A DNA stretch of 64,000 nucleotides from Deltaproteobacteria bacterium. GTDB lineage: Bacteria; Desulfobacterota; Desulfomonilia; UBA1062. Shown one piece after another: positions 16,827-25,427 of the stretch. Numbering within the stretch: position 1 is the first letter of the stretch; every line of letters begins with the position of its first letter. The stretch lies in assembly GCA_018433085.1 (NCBI GenBank), contig JAHDRW010000030.1, positions 20,040-84,039 on the forward strand, in the 5' to 3' direction. The notes below the pieces were generated by a model that saw nothing but the letters and a program-made list of their open reading frames with translations, searched no databases and had not been told where the DNA came from. The translations under genes and the position numbers were made by a program.

Positions 16827-17309
16827 TCAGGGTGTCGAACGCTTTTTCGTCTCCGGCGCGGGGAGGATGGTCCTGAGGATATCCTCCTTGCCGATGATGC
16901 CCAAGAGCCTGTCGTTTTCGTCGACCACCGGGATGGTGTGAATCTTTTTATTCACCATGATCGTCGCGATATCCTCCACCGGCGTGTCGGGATGCACGCA
17001 CACGGGGTCGGGGGTCATGGCGTGTTCGACCGTGGTGGCCGCGATCTTTTCCAGCTCCTTCTCCACCTGTCCGCTGGAGTGCAGGGGGATGAGCGCGTCG
17101 AGAACCACGAAGTACGAGGGCAGGGGGATCTTCTTCTGCTGGGTGACGAGATCGTCCTGGCTGAGTATGCCCACGATGGCACCGCTTTCGTTCACCACCG
17201 GGGCGCCGTTGATGTGGTTGTCCATGAGAACGCCGGCTGCGGTCACAATCTCCATGCCGGGTGTAAGGGTGATGACCTCCGTGGACATGATATCTTTTGC
17301 CGTGAGCAT
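16827..17309 (-). CDS. tandem CBS-domain protein
   Basis: A 160-residue protein that is just two CBS domains (a Bateman pair). CBS1 spans about 1-60 (AKDIMSTEVITLTPGM, LMDNHINGAPVVNESGAIVGILSQDDL) and CBS2 about 90-150 (VEHAMTPDPVCVHPDTPVEDIATIM, IHTIPVVDENDRLLGIIGKEDIL). Such pairs bind adenine nucleotides (AMP, ATP, SAM) and act as energy or ionic sensors. The start ATG 17309 follows an AGGAGGAGG ribosome site. It is monocistronic with its own terminator. The partner it regulates is not evident. Confidence 0.85.
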   Translation of the reverse strand: MLTAKDIMSTEVITLTPGMEIVTAAGVLMDNHINGAPVVNESGAIVGILSQDDLVTQQKKIPLPSYFVVLDALIPLHSSGQVEKELEKIAATTVEHAMTPDPVCVHPDTPVEDIATIMVNKKIHTIPVVDENDRLLGIIGKEDILRTILPAPETKKRSTP

Positions 17310-17590
17310 GCCTCCTCCTCCTCTCTTTTTTCTCACCTCAGACGATAGCGGAACGCTGTGCGATTTGCAAAGGAAAGTATGCCCGTATCCGATATCCCAT
17401 GGACCTGGAGAACGGGAGCCCGCGTAGGGGGTAACTAGTCGGTAAAGACGGGAGGAGGAGGGCTCATTTTGTCAGGGAGGTCTTCAGGCTTGCGCCTGTG
17501 AGCCTTGTGAAAAAAGCACGAGGTTGAACTCTTCGGGCGATCAGTGGTATAAGCGGCTGCGCTCCATTGGTAGAGAGAAAGGAAAAGATT

Positions 17591-18670
17591 ATGAAAATCG
17601 GCCTCATAGGGCTCGAGAAGTCCGGCAAGACAACGATCTTCAATGCACTGACCGCCTCCGACGTGCAGACCAGCGCCTATGCCTCGTCGCGGCCCGAGCC
17701 GAACATGGCCGTTATCGAGGTGGCGGACCCGCGTGTGGACAGGCTCAAGGATATGTACCGGCCCCGGAAGACCTCCTATGCAACCATCGAGTGCGTGGAT
17801 TTCGTGGGGTTTTCGTCGGGCGAAGACAAGAAGGAGATCTTCACCGCATCCGAGCTGACCCTGGTGAAGACCGCCGACGCCCTTGCCCTGGTGCTGAGGA
17901 ACTTTCATGACGAGATCGTCGACGGCATCCTGGGTCCGCCCGACCCCCGGTCCGATCTGGAGACCATCCTCACCGAACTCGTGCTCTCCGACCTCATCAT
18001 GGCGGAGAACCGGCTCGAGCGGATAGAGCACTTCGTCAAACGGGGCGCCTCGACTCCCGACATGGAGATCGAGAAAAAGGCGCTGCTCAAGGTCCGCGAG
18101 GCCCTGGAGAAGAACGCCCTCATCAGCTCTCTGGACCTATCTCCCGATGAGGTCAGGCAGCTCAGGGGATTCCGCTTTCTCACGGAAAAGCCCCTGATGG
18201 TCGTCGTGAACTCGGACGAGGAGCGGTTCAACCACAGCGGAGACCTGCTGGCCGCTACCCAAGACACCATGCCCGCGGTCGAATTCGCCGGCAGGTTCGA
18301 GATGGAACTCTCCGGGCTCTCCCCGGAGGATGCCCGGGAATTCATGGAGGACATGGGCATTGAAACATCCGCCCGGGACCGGCTCACCATGCTCGCCTAC
18401 CGGGTGCTGGGCTACATCACCTTCTTCACCGTGGGTCCGGACGAGGTCAAGGCGTGGACCGTCATGCAGGGCGATACGGCCGTGGATGCGGCAGGGGCGA
18501 TCCATTCCGACCTTGCCCGGGGGTTCATCAGGGCGGAATGCTTCTCCTACGACGACCTCATCAGGCTCGGCAGCGAAAAGGCCTTGAAGGACAAGGGGCT
18601 TTTCAGGCTCGAAGGCAAGGGTTACCTGGTCCAGGACGGCGACATCATGAGCATCCGGTTCAGCGTGTAG
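17591..18670 (+). CDS. YchF/OLA1-like P-loop GTPase or ATPase, divergent
   Basis: A 359-residue protein with the YchF plan: N-terminal G domain (P-loop GLEKSGKTTIFNALT), a coiled-coil insertion (about 130-180), and a C-terminal TGS domain (FFTVGPDEVKAWTVMQGDTA, DLARGFIRAECFSYDDL, YLVQDGDIMSIRFSV). Genuine YchF has GxPNVGKS in the P-loop and NxxE in place of NKxD; here the P-loop reads EKSGKT and the base motif NSDE. A divergent paralogue with altered nucleotide preference is likely. YchF proteins bind ribosomes. ATG 17591 has AAGGAAAAG upstream. A terminator follows. Confidence 0.75.
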   Translation: MKIGLIGLEKSGKTTIFNALTASDVQTSAYASSRPEPNMAVIEVADPRVDRLKDMYRPRKTSYATIECVDFVGFSSGEDKKEIFTASELTLVKTADALALVLRNFHDEIVDGILGPPDPRSDLETILTELVLSDLIMAENRLERIEHFVKRGASTPDMEIEKKALLKVREALEKNALISSLDLSPDEVRQLRGFRFLTEKPLMVVVNSDEERFNHSGDLLAATQDTMPAVEFAGRFEMELSGLSPEDAREFMEDMGIETSARDRLTMLAYRVLGYITFFTVGPDEVKAWTVMQGDTAVDAAGAIHSDLARGFIRAECFSYDDLIRLGSEKALKDKGLFRLEGKGYLVQDGDIMSIRFSV

Positions 18671-18703
18671 CCTGGTGCGGAAACTCCTCCGGTTCCATTG
18701 ATC

Positions 18704-18728
18704 GGCACGGTTGCCGCGCCGTCTTTTT
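18704..18728 (+). terminator. terminator after the YchF-like gene
   Basis: GGCACGG (18704-18710) and CCGCGCC (18714-18720) pair with one internal mismatch around a TTG loop and are followed by GTCTTTTT. Confidence 0.6.
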
Positions 18729-18805
18729 CTCGTGGGGAAAAGCGCCGGACCTTTTCCGGAGCGCGCCGGTGTGGTAACCTCGCTCACAGGGAGCACGAAA
18801 AAGAC

Positions 18806-19165
18806 ATGAAAACCGGGTATGAGCAGATTGCACCATTCGTTACCAAGGACGGGTCGGTCATCCGGGAGCTCATCCATCCCCGGCAGGGGGAGGGCGCCTG
18901 CCAGAGCCTCGCGGAGGCGACCGTTCCTCCCGGCTTCGAGACCGTTCTCCACCGGCACCATAAGGCCCAGGAGATCTACCATGTCACCCGGGGCCGGGGC
19001 ATCATGACCCTGGGCGGCGAGGTGTTCGAGATCGGGCAGGGAGACAGCATCCTCATCCCGCCGGGCACCCCCCACAGGCTCCGGAACACCGGGAAGGCGG
19101 ATCTGGTGGTCCTGTGCTGCTGCTGTCCGCCCTACAGCCACGAGGACACCGAGCTGCTCACGTAA
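18806..19165 (+). CDS. single-domain cupin protein
   Basis: A 119-residue small beta-barrel cupin. Motif 1 is visible as ETVLHRHHKAQEIYHVTRG (metal ligands His, His, Glu, His) and motif 2 as GDSILIPPGTPHRLRN. It therefore probably binds Mn, Fe or Zn and acts as a small-molecule isomerase, oxygenase or sensor; the function cannot be narrowed. An unusual CCCCC... cysteine run (VLCCCCPPYSHED) lies near the C-terminus. The start ATG 18806 follows AGGGAGC at a rather long distance. Confidence 0.75.
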   Translation: MKTGYEQIAPFVTKDGSVIRELIHPRQGEGACQSLAEATVPPGFETVLHRHHKAQEIYHVTRGRGIMTLGGEVFEIGQGDSILIPPGTPHRLRNTGKADLVVLCCCCPPYSHEDTELLT

Positions 19166-19317
19166 AAGGGGGGTTCTCCCAGGCGACATCGCACCCCCCA
19201 AGGGGATATTGCCCGGGTTCCTGCCTCTACAGGATACCCGGAACCATGCCATGCGTGACGGCCGCCCGTTGCGATGACAGGCGCTCCGTCAGGAGGGGCA
19301 TTCGTCAGGAGGGACTT

Positions 19318-19929
19318 ATGAAAAAGGCGGTCATCATCCCTGCGGCGGCCTGCCTGCTCGTTGCCGCGTACCTGGTTCTGTCCCCGGACCGGCCGGTCAG
19401 GAACGCCGATCATGCCGCAGGTCCGGTCGTCTGCTTTGGAGACAGCCTCACCTATGGGACCGGGGCGTCTCCAGGCCTGGATTATCCTTCCCGGCTCTCC
19501 GGCCTCCTGGGTGTCCCCGTGATCAATGCCGGCCGGCCGGGAGATACGACCGCAGACGCCCTGGAGCGGCTCCACCGGGATGTCCTGTCCCATTCCCCGG
19601 GAATCGTGCTCATTACCCTGGGAGGCAATGACCTCAAGAACCGCCTTCCCCGGCAGGAGGCGTTCGCCAACCTCAAGGCGATCGTCGAGCGGATCCGGGA
19701 CAAAGGCGCCCTCGTGGTGGTGGGGGGCATCAGCGTGCCCCTGCTCGGCCGCGGCTTTGATGAGGAATACGAGCGGGTGTGTAGAGAGACCGGCGCGCTG
19801 CTCGTCCCGGACGTCTACGAGGGGCTGCTCGGGCGCGATGAATTCATGAGCGACCCCATTCACCCCAACGACGAGGGGTATCGGATCATGGCCGAACGCT
19901 TTTATGAAGCCCTCATGCCGTATCTGTGA
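19318..19929 (+). CDS. SGNH/GDSL-family lipase or esterase (TesA-like)
   Basis: A 203-residue protein with an N-terminal hydrophobic segment (KKAVIIPAAACLLVAAYLVL), so periplasmic or membrane-anchored. SGNH blocks are in order: block I FGDSLTYGTGA (catalytic Ser), block II Gly in AGRPGDTT, block III GGND, and block V DPIHPNDEGY (catalytic Asp and His). It resembles E. coli TesA (thioesterase I/protease I/lysophospholipase L1). Acyl-ester hydrolysis is expected. ATG 19318 is preceded by AGGAGGGAC. Monocistronic. Confidence 0.85.
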   Translation: MKKAVIIPAAACLLVAAYLVLSPDRPVRNADHAAGPVVCFGDSLTYGTGASPGLDYPSRLSGLLGVPVINAGRPGDTTADALERLHRDVLSHSPGIVLITLGGNDLKNRLPRQEAFANLKAIVERIRDKGALVVVGGISVPLLGRGFDEEYERVCRETGALLVPDVYEGLLGRDEFMSDPIHPNDEGYRIMAERFYEALMPYL

Positions 19930-20417
19930 TGACTCGTGCAGGGGAGCGGTTTAACCGGTATTTCTGTGGGGTGGGGTTACGATTCTTTGCCAGTGCCTGG
20001 TGTCCCCTTGTAATGATACAGACTGCCCTTTCAGCGGGATTTTCCCGGTCAGCTGCCGGGAGAGCACTGATTCTCTCCTGCCTTTGCCTGGATTGTGGGA
20101 TCACATGCGAAAAAAACATTCGATCGAGCCCAAACCGGATATATGGCCCCATAATCCGGGAACCATGGTTGTCGGGCATTCCGACAGGGCCGATCTCGCA
20201 GTCTTCCCATTCAAGTAATTGATATTATTATAATTGACATTTTTCCGGTGCAGAGATGGCGTCGATAGATTTTACATCATCCAAGTGGAGGGGAACGCCT
20301 GATATCTTTATTGGTTCGCAACTAACTAATATTAATTATATAATATCCAATTACCGTATCTGGCCCGGCATTTGCTAACAACAAAGAGAGGCGTATCCTC
20401 TTCGAGGAGAACGGTAA
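19930..20417. other. intergenic region upstream of the PEP-CTERM gene
   Basis: The first 280 bases hold short open frames without support. From about 20215 the DNA becomes very AT-rich (TTGATATTATTATAATTGAC and a stretch of alternating AT around 20325-20350), the usual setting for activator binding ahead of the sigma-54 promoter at 20361-20375. Confidence 0.5.
20361..20375 (+). promoter_or_regulatory. sigma-54 (RpoN) promoter of the PEP-CTERM gene
   Basis: TGGCCCGGCATTTGC matches the -24/-12 consensus TGGCACGNNNNTTGC at all but one fixed position, with GG and GC at the required spacing. Transcription would begin near 20387, giving a leader of about 30 bases that includes the ribosome site GAGGAGAACGG. 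Confidence 0.7.
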
Positions 20418-20966
20418 ATGAGAAAAAGCATACTTATATCAGCTTCGATTTTCCTCTGTGTCCTGCTGGCAGGCGCCAATCCGGCCTGGTCTCTTACCGT
20501 GGGGTCCGGCAATATTGACGTTGGGGAAGTCGATACCTGGATCGCTTCCACCGATCTCGGCAACAGCGGGGAAAATACCGAGCTGCTGTGGGTCCAGAGC
20601 GTTCTGGGTTCCGACATCGTCTTCCAGGAGAAAACCGAAACCGAGGAAGGCGCAGGATGGCTCCAGACGAATGAAGACCCACGTGTATACGCCTTTGATT
20701 TCGTGGGCGACGATCCCGAGTATTTTTTCGTGAAGACCGGGTCGACCGCCAGCGGGAACACCCATTTCCTGTTCGAGAACGTGCTGAACTTCTCCTGGGG
20801 GGTCATCGACCTCGACCTGAACGACATCGAGTCCATCAAGAACGTGGACAAGCTCAGCCATATCGACGAATACGGCGCAGGGGCACCGGTCCCCGAGCCC
20901 GCCACCCTCGTGCTCCTCGGATCGGGCCTGCTCGGGCTTGCGGGTTTCAGTAGAAAGGCAAAATAA
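20418..20966 (+). CDS. PEP-CTERM sorting-domain surface protein
   Basis: A 182-residue exported protein. Residues 1-25 are a signal peptide ending ANPAWS. The last 25 residues are a classic exosortase sorting signal: PEP box (VPEPATLV), hydrophobic helix (LLGSGLLGLAGF) and basic tail (SRKAK). The central 130 residues are acidic and unlike any domain I know. Exosortase (XrtA/EpsH) would cut at the PEP box and attach or release the protein at the surface, often with exopolysaccharide. The gene stands alone between a sigma-54 promoter and a terminator, typical of PEP-CTERM genes under PrsK/PrsR-type control. Confidence 0.85.
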   Translation: MRKSILISASIFLCVLLAGANPAWSLTVGSGNIDVGEVDTWIASTDLGNSGENTELLWVQSVLGSDIVFQEKTETEEGAGWLQTNEDPRVYAFDFVGDDPEYFFVKTGSTASGNTHFLFENVLNFSWGVIDLDLNDIESIKNVDKLSHIDEYGAGAPVPEPATLVLLGSGLLGLAGFSRKAK

Positions 20967-20995
20967 CTACCGGCTGTCAGCCGGGGAGGTCAGAG

Positions 20996-21026
20996 GCAGG
21001 GTCGTAAGCAGGCCCTGCTTTTTTAT
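20996..21026 (+). terminator. terminator after the PEP-CTERM gene
   Basis: GCAGGG (20996-21001) and CCCTGC (21013-21018) form a stem followed by six T residues. Confidence 0.7.
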
Positions 21027-21197
21027 TTTCTTCCGGGGTCCAATACCCCGCATCCTGCCGCGAAAGGCCTGCTCAACCTGCGGGTATTTTATGCCCTGCC
21101 GCTTGCTGCGGGGCGGCTTGTTTACTTGGGAGGCGCCCGCTCTCAAGTGCTGGAGCGGGTCTCTTCGGGCGCTTCACGGGAGCGGAGCGCCCCCGCC

Positions 21198-21869
21198 TTA
21201 CCGCCCGATAAAATCCGACACCTTGTCCGCAAGCCATGTGACCCAGGCATCGATGCCCTCGCCGGTACGGCATGAGACGGGGATGATGGGCATCGTGGCG
21301 TTGAGCCTGAGCACCCGCTCTCCCAGTTGCTGCATGTCGAAGTCCGAGATGCTCAGGTAGTCGGTCTTGTTCACCAGGAGCACCTGGCTCACGGAAAACA
21401 TGAGCGGGTACTTGAGGGGTTTGTCGTCGCCCTCGGGCACGCTCAGGATCATGGCGTTGTGGATCGCCCCGGTGTCGAACTGGGCAGGACACACGAGGTT
21501 GCCCACGTTTTCGAGGATGATGAGATCGAGTCCGTCCAGGTCGAAGGCGTCAAGCCCCGCCGCGACCATGCCGGCATCCAGGTGGCAGAAGCCCCCGGTG
21601 CGGACCTGTACCGCCTGCACGCCTGCGGCGGCCACCTTCTCGGCGTCCACGATCGAGTCGATATCCGCCTCCATCACGCCGATGCGGAACCGGTCTTTCA
21701 GCCTCTCGATGGTCTTCAGGATCAGGCTCGTCTTCCCCGCTCCCGGCGAGGCCATGAGATTCAGGACATAGGTCCTGTGCCTCCTGAGTCTGGACCTGAG
21801 CGACGACGCGAGCTCCTGATTGTCGGAGAGGATATTTTCCCTGATCTCGATGAGACGGATCTCATCCAT
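21198..21869 (-). CDS. hypB: hydrogenase nickel-incorporation GTPase HypB
   Basis: A 223-residue SIMIBI-class GTPase that drives nickel insertion into NiFe hydrogenase. P-loop ASPGAGKTSL (about residues 41-50), metal-site Cys-His in GGFCHLDAGM, a third Cys in GNLVCPAQFD, and the base-recognition NKTD. The N-terminal CxxCGC and His-rich stretches of some HypB proteins are absent. The ATG overlaps the hypA stop by one base (TAATG), so the two are translationally coupled. No hydrogenase structural gene is in the window. Confidence 0.9.
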   Translation of the reverse strand: MDEIRLIEIRENILSDNQELASSLRSRLRRHRTYVLNLMASPGAGKTSLILKTIERLKDRFRIGVMEADIDSIVDAEKVAAAGVQAVQVRTGGFCHLDAGMVAAGLDAFDLDGLDLIILENVGNLVCPAQFDTGAIHNAMILSVPEGDDKPLKYPLMFSVSQVLLVNKTDYLSISDFDMQQLGERVLRLNATMPIIPVSCRTGEGIDAWVTWLADKVSDFIGR

Positions 21870-22219
21870 TATTCGGCCTCCATATCCCTGATATAGTATT
21901 CCCTGCCCGAAACCAGGGTGAGCTCTTTTCCCCCGCACCCGGGACAGGCGAAGTCCATCATCTGCCCGGTCTTCGCTTCGGATTCCCTGCCGCAGGCATT
22001 GCACCGGAACACCACCGGAATCCGCTCGATCACCAGCCTGGCACCTTGCGCGAGCGTGCCCTTGCTGATGTAGTCGAAGTATTTCTGGATCCATTCGTCC
22101 TCGAGGTCGCTCATCTCGCCGATGGCGAGGTTGATGGCGTGCACCCTGCGCACCCGGTTCATGCGCGCGTGCTTCAGGACGATGTCGAGAATGCTCTGGG
22201 TCACGGGCAGCTCGTGCAT
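21869..22219 (-). CDS. hypA: hydrogenase maturation nickel metallochaperone HypA
   Basis: A 116-residue HypA. The nickel-binding N-terminus MHELPV (His2) is intact, and the zinc-binding loop has two CxxC pairs (CNAC and CPGC). It delivers nickel with HypB to NiFe-hydrogenase precursors. The long open frame continues 36 codons further upstream, but the MHE start at 22219 is fixed by function. Directly upstream of and coupled to hypB. Confidence 0.92.
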   Translation of the reverse strand: MHELPVTQSILDIVLKHARMNRVRRVHAINLAIGEMSDLEDEWIQKYFDYISKGTLAQGARLVIERIPVVFRCNACGRESEAKTGQMMDFACPGCGGKELTLVSGREYYIRDMEAE

Positions 22220-22323
22220 GGCCACTTCCTTTCTTTTCTTTATACGATTTGTCCCTGAATATCGTAGCCCTGTCAAGCACCTGCTCGTTACTTGAAGGGG
22301 GAAGCGGCTGTTCCCGGAGGCGT

Positions 22324-23637
22324 TCACTTCCTGCCGGTGCCGGAGTCGAATTTTCTCTTGAGCCTGGCCAGACGGTGGGCAAGGGCTTGCCTCTCAACTG
22401 GGGAAAGGCAGCGGGAACCGGCGAGGACCGCCTCCACGACGCCGATCGCCCGGGCGTGGTCATATGCCCGGTGCTCCAGCCATTTTGCCAGCTCCTCCAC
22501 GGCAAAAAGGTCGTGGGGATCGCGGGAGACCATGTCCTCCCAGATTTTGACCGCGTCTTCCCACGCCCCCTGTCTCTTGTGGAAGAGAGAGAGGGTCATC
22601 CCGGCATTGCGGCTCACGAGGGAATCCCCGGATTTTACCAGTGCATCCAGAAAGGCCCGGGCAACGGTTTCGTCTCCGTGCTTAAGGTGCATCCTGGCCG
22701 CTGCAAGGAGGTCGCCCGGAAGGGCATGGGGCTGCCCGCACCCGCCGGTGAGGAGATCCATAAAATGCGCGGCCAGGGCCGCCATGGATACGATATCCAG
22801 CCGGTTGTGATGGAAGACCTCCTCCAGAGGCGAGGCGTCGCGGTGTCTGAGCCAGTTGAAGTATCTCCCCGGGATCTCGTATCCGGGCACGTCGCCGGTG
22901 CGGTGAAAGTCGAGAACCTCGTTTTCCAGCGTACCCAGCCTGCAGTTTTCGAGCCGGTATCCGGCGAGTCTTCTGGAGGGAAAGAGCAGGTCCAGGTGCG
23001 GCATGCCGGTGAGCGGGTTTTGCAGCCTGTTGAGGATATACCGGGCGGAGAGCAGGTTCACGTCGAAGGCCCTGCCGTTGAAGGTGACCAGAAACCGCTT
23101 TTCCGCCGCCATGTCGCTGAGCAGGGCCAGCATCGAGCACTCTTCGTGGAAGTCGCGGGCAAAGAGCTGGCACACGACAAAGTCCTGCCCCTCGTACCAC
23201 CCCAGCCCGATGAGAAAGGCGAAGGTGCCGGTCCCGCCGGCGAGCCCGGTGGTCTCGGTATCCAGGAACAGGGCATCGGAAATGTCCATGCCCGCGATCT
23301 CGGGGTGCCCGGCAAGCACGGCGGCGGCCTTCATGTCGGCGCCCGTGAGACGGCCGATCAGGATCCTGCCGTGGTACGACTGCGCCTTGAACGTGCACCG
23401 CGAAAAAAAGCACACGCCATGGCCCGTCTCCACCTCCTCGCCGGTGATGATCTCGTGGAGCGGCCGGGACGGCAGGGGCGGGTGGAAGGCTACGGTGCGC
23501 TGCGGGTAGGCGGCCCTGCGGGCCATGATGTCATCGATCTTCCGCCGCAGCTCGCTGATCTGCTCCTGCCGCGGGCTCTGAGATGCAGCCGGCTGCCCTT
23601 CTCCTGTCAGGCGCTTCAGTCTGTCTTTCACGCTCAT
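22324..23637 (-). CDS. RNase H-fold exonuclease-like protein (YprB family) with TPR-like tail
   Basis: About 437 residues. The middle (about 120-300) is a DnaQ-like RNase H-fold domain: DALFLDTETTGLAGGTGTFAF (DxE), VTFNGRAFDVNLL, and a terminal HHNRLDIVSMAAL carrying the last Asp. This is the YprB ribonuclease H-like family. The C-terminal 110 residues (RMHLKHGDETVARAFLDALVKSG onward) look like TPR-type helices. Nuclease activity on RNA or DNA is expected; the substrate is unknown. ATG 23637 is preferred to 23670, though neither has a strong ribosome site. Upstream of hypA by about 100 bases, maybe cotranscribed. Confidence 0.75.
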   Translation of the reverse strand: MSVKDRLKRLTGEGQPAASQSPRQEQISELRRKIDDIMARRAAYPQRTVAFHPPLPSRPLHEIITGEEVETGHGVCFFSRCTFKAQSYHGRILIGRLTGADMKAAAVLAGHPEIAGMDISDALFLDTETTGLAGGTGTFAFLIGLGWYEGQDFVVCQLFARDFHEECSMLALLSDMAAEKRFLVTFNGRAFDVNLLSARYILNRLQNPLTGMPHLDLLFPSRRLAGYRLENCRLGTLENEVLDFHRTGDVPGYEIPGRYFNWLRHRDASPLEEVFHHNRLDIVSMAALAAHFMDLLTGGCGQPHALPGDLLAAARMHLKHGDETVARAFLDALVKSGDSLVSRNAGMTLSLFHKRQGAWEDAVKIWEDMVSRDPHDLFAVEELAKWLEHRAYDHARAIGVVEAVLAGSRCLSPVERQALAHRLARLKRKFDSGTGRK

Positions 23638-24051
23638 AGGTTCTTCTGCCGGGATTCGATGAGCTGACAATGAATCGGGAGGAGCCGGCCTGTCAAGGGC
23701 TTTGATTCCTTCTTCAGGGTGCCCGGGGAGGGTGTTGCGGCATCGGTGACGAAATACGGCGGTGTAAGAACCGAATATATTGACTTATAGCCGGCGTTGC
23801 CGGTTATTTTAAGTTCATGTGCCCGATTGCCCGGGCAATCCTCATGACAAAGGGGAAACGAACATATGCCCGCTGCCTGGTCCTCGTTCGATTCCGGGAA
23901 TCGCCGCAGTCTGAACATGGTCCCGGGTATCGGGAGCGACCGGGAAGACCGCGATCATGCCGAAGGCGCGCACGGGTTTTTGATTTTTCGGAAGAGAACT
24001 CTATACCATTTCCTAGGATCGAAAAGAAATTTGCCTGACAAAGGAATGCAG

Positions 24052-24873
24052 ATGATCGATGAATCGGGTTTTTCCAAGGGCATGCTCTTCTCCCTGATTC
24101 TGGCCGCGCTTCTCTTCCTGGCAGGTTGCTCCTCGGATAGTGATGATTCGGAGGCAATCCCCGAGGCTCTGGCGCTGGATGTCCCGGCCCTGTATTCAAC
24201 GGTGGATACCATCACCGTGCTCGTGGCCCACGAGCCCGAGGCCGAGCCGTTTACCGGTACGATCCACAGGGACATTTCCTGCTGGTCGGTGCTGAAAAGC
24301 AATATCGAGGCCCTGTTCGAGGGCCGGGCCCTGGAGCCGGATGTTTATGTGCCGTCCGCACTCTCCGAGATGGAGGAGATACCCCTGCAGGAACAGGATA
24401 CCTGGACCTCGGAGGAAATCCTGGGCCTGGCCCGGAATGTCTGGGATGCAAACCCGTCGAGCTATGAGGTGGAGTTCTTCGTGCTCTTTCTCAACGGGCA
24501 TTTTGAAAGGGAGGGTGCGCCTGATTACCAGATCATCGGGGTCTCCATCGTGGGTACGCCGGTGATAGCGATCTTCAAGGACATCGTCCTCTCTTCGAGT
24601 TTTATCCCCCAGGTTGCCCGGTTCGTCGAGCAGGCCACCCTGGTCCATGAGTTCGGGCACGTCATGGGGCTCGTGAACAACGGGGTGCCCATGGTCTCGG
24701 ATCATCTGGACCCGGAGCACCCGCGGCACTGCACGAACGAAAGGTGCGTCATGTACTGGGTGAACGAAGGCGCTTCCGACATGACGGAATTCGTCCAGCG
24801 GATGATCGAAAGCGACTCCGTTGTCATGTTCGGTGAGCAGTGCCTGGAGGATACAAGGAGTTATATTCCTTAG
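24052..24873 (+). CDS. archaemetzincin-like zinc metalloprotease lipoprotein
   Basis: A 273-residue lipoprotein: signal peptide ending in a lipobox (FLAGC, Cys at about residue 26), then an acidic stretch. The catalytic motif is HEFGHVMG (His199, Glu200, His203). At residues 226-234 stands HCTNERCVM, matching the archaemetzincin segment HCxxxxCxM. In archaemetzincins that segment follows HExxHxxG after two residues; here 19 residues intervene. The zinc site is probably still completed by His226, with His218 and His223 as alternatives. ATG 24052 has AAGGA at ideal spacing. Its substrate would be periplasmic or surface protein. Confidence 0.65.
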   Translation: MIDESGFSKGMLFSLILAALLFLAGCSSDSDDSEAIPEALALDVPALYSTVDTITVLVAHEPEAEPFTGTIHRDISCWSVLKSNIEALFEGRALEPDVYVPSALSEMEEIPLQEQDTWTSEEILGLARNVWDANPSSYEVEFFVLFLNGHFEREGAPDYQIIGVSIVGTPVIAIFKDIVLSSSFIPQVARFVEQATLVHEFGHVMGLVNNGVPMVSDHLDPEHPRHCTNERCVMYWVNEGASDMTEFVQRMIESDSVVMFGEQCLEDTRSYIP

Positions 24874-24950
24874 GGCACGGTTCTTCCGATAGCAGCGCCG
24901 CATTCATTGAGGACGCCGTCTCTTCGCCTGCAACGGCGGGCGCGATTTCC

Positions 24951-25427
24951 TTAAGGCGCCGGGTTCCCGGTTATGGTCTCATACGTGTCGAGGTACTCTG
25001 GCCTGCGCTCCCTGGCAAGGGCTCGATCTATCAGCTCCAGGGCCTCGGCGTCCTCCCCCAGTTCGTGCAGGACGTGGGCCAGGTTGTTCATCACGTCGGC
25101 GTCCGTTCCGTCAAGGGCGAGGCACCGGCGGTAGAGATCTTCGGCCCGGCCGGGGTCTCCCTGTGCATAGGCGAGGTTCCCCAGATTGAAGAGCGGGACC
25201 GGCCACGATTCATCCTTCCGTGCCGCCTTGAGATACTCCTGCCGGGCCAGATCGAACTCTCCGCCGCGCTCGTAGATCACGCCCAGGTCATTGTGCTCGG
25301 AGGCCGAGAGGGGATCTTCGAGCACCACGATCTGCGGCATGGTGGAGCACGACCACAGAAGCAGCAGGACGGGCAGGAAGGCCTTTACGGGAAAACGAGC
25401 AGGTAGACCGAACCTTTCCTTTTCCAT
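24951..25427 (-). CDS. TPR-repeat lipoprotein (C-terminal part of the PA2778-type system)
   Basis: A 158-residue protein. A hydrophobic N-terminus leads to a lipobox-like LLWSC (Cys about residue 27). Three TPR repeats follow (SEHNDLGVIYERGGEFDLAR, PLFNLGNLAYAQGDPGRAE, VMNNLAHVLHELGEDAEAL). TPRs mediate protein-protein contacts. In Pseudomonas PA2778-like proteins a C39 peptidase and TPRs are one polypeptide; here they are separate genes overlapping by 43 bases, with the TPR part carrying its own export signal. Same operon as the C39 and PA2779-like genes. Confidence 0.7.
   Translation of the reverse strand: MEKERFGLPARFPVKAFLPVLLLLWSCSTMPQIVVLEDPLSASEHNDLGVIYERGGEFDLARQEYLKAARKDESWPVPLFNLGNLAYAQGDPGRAEDLYRRCLALDGTDADVMNNLAHVLHELGEDAEALELIDRALARERRPEYLDTYETITGNPAP

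Noticed and set aside
21198..22505. Single 435-codon frame spanning hypB and beyond
   Set aside because: Only the last 223 codons are HypB; the upstream portion is antisense or off-frame to hypA, which has its own ATG and conserved zinc loop.
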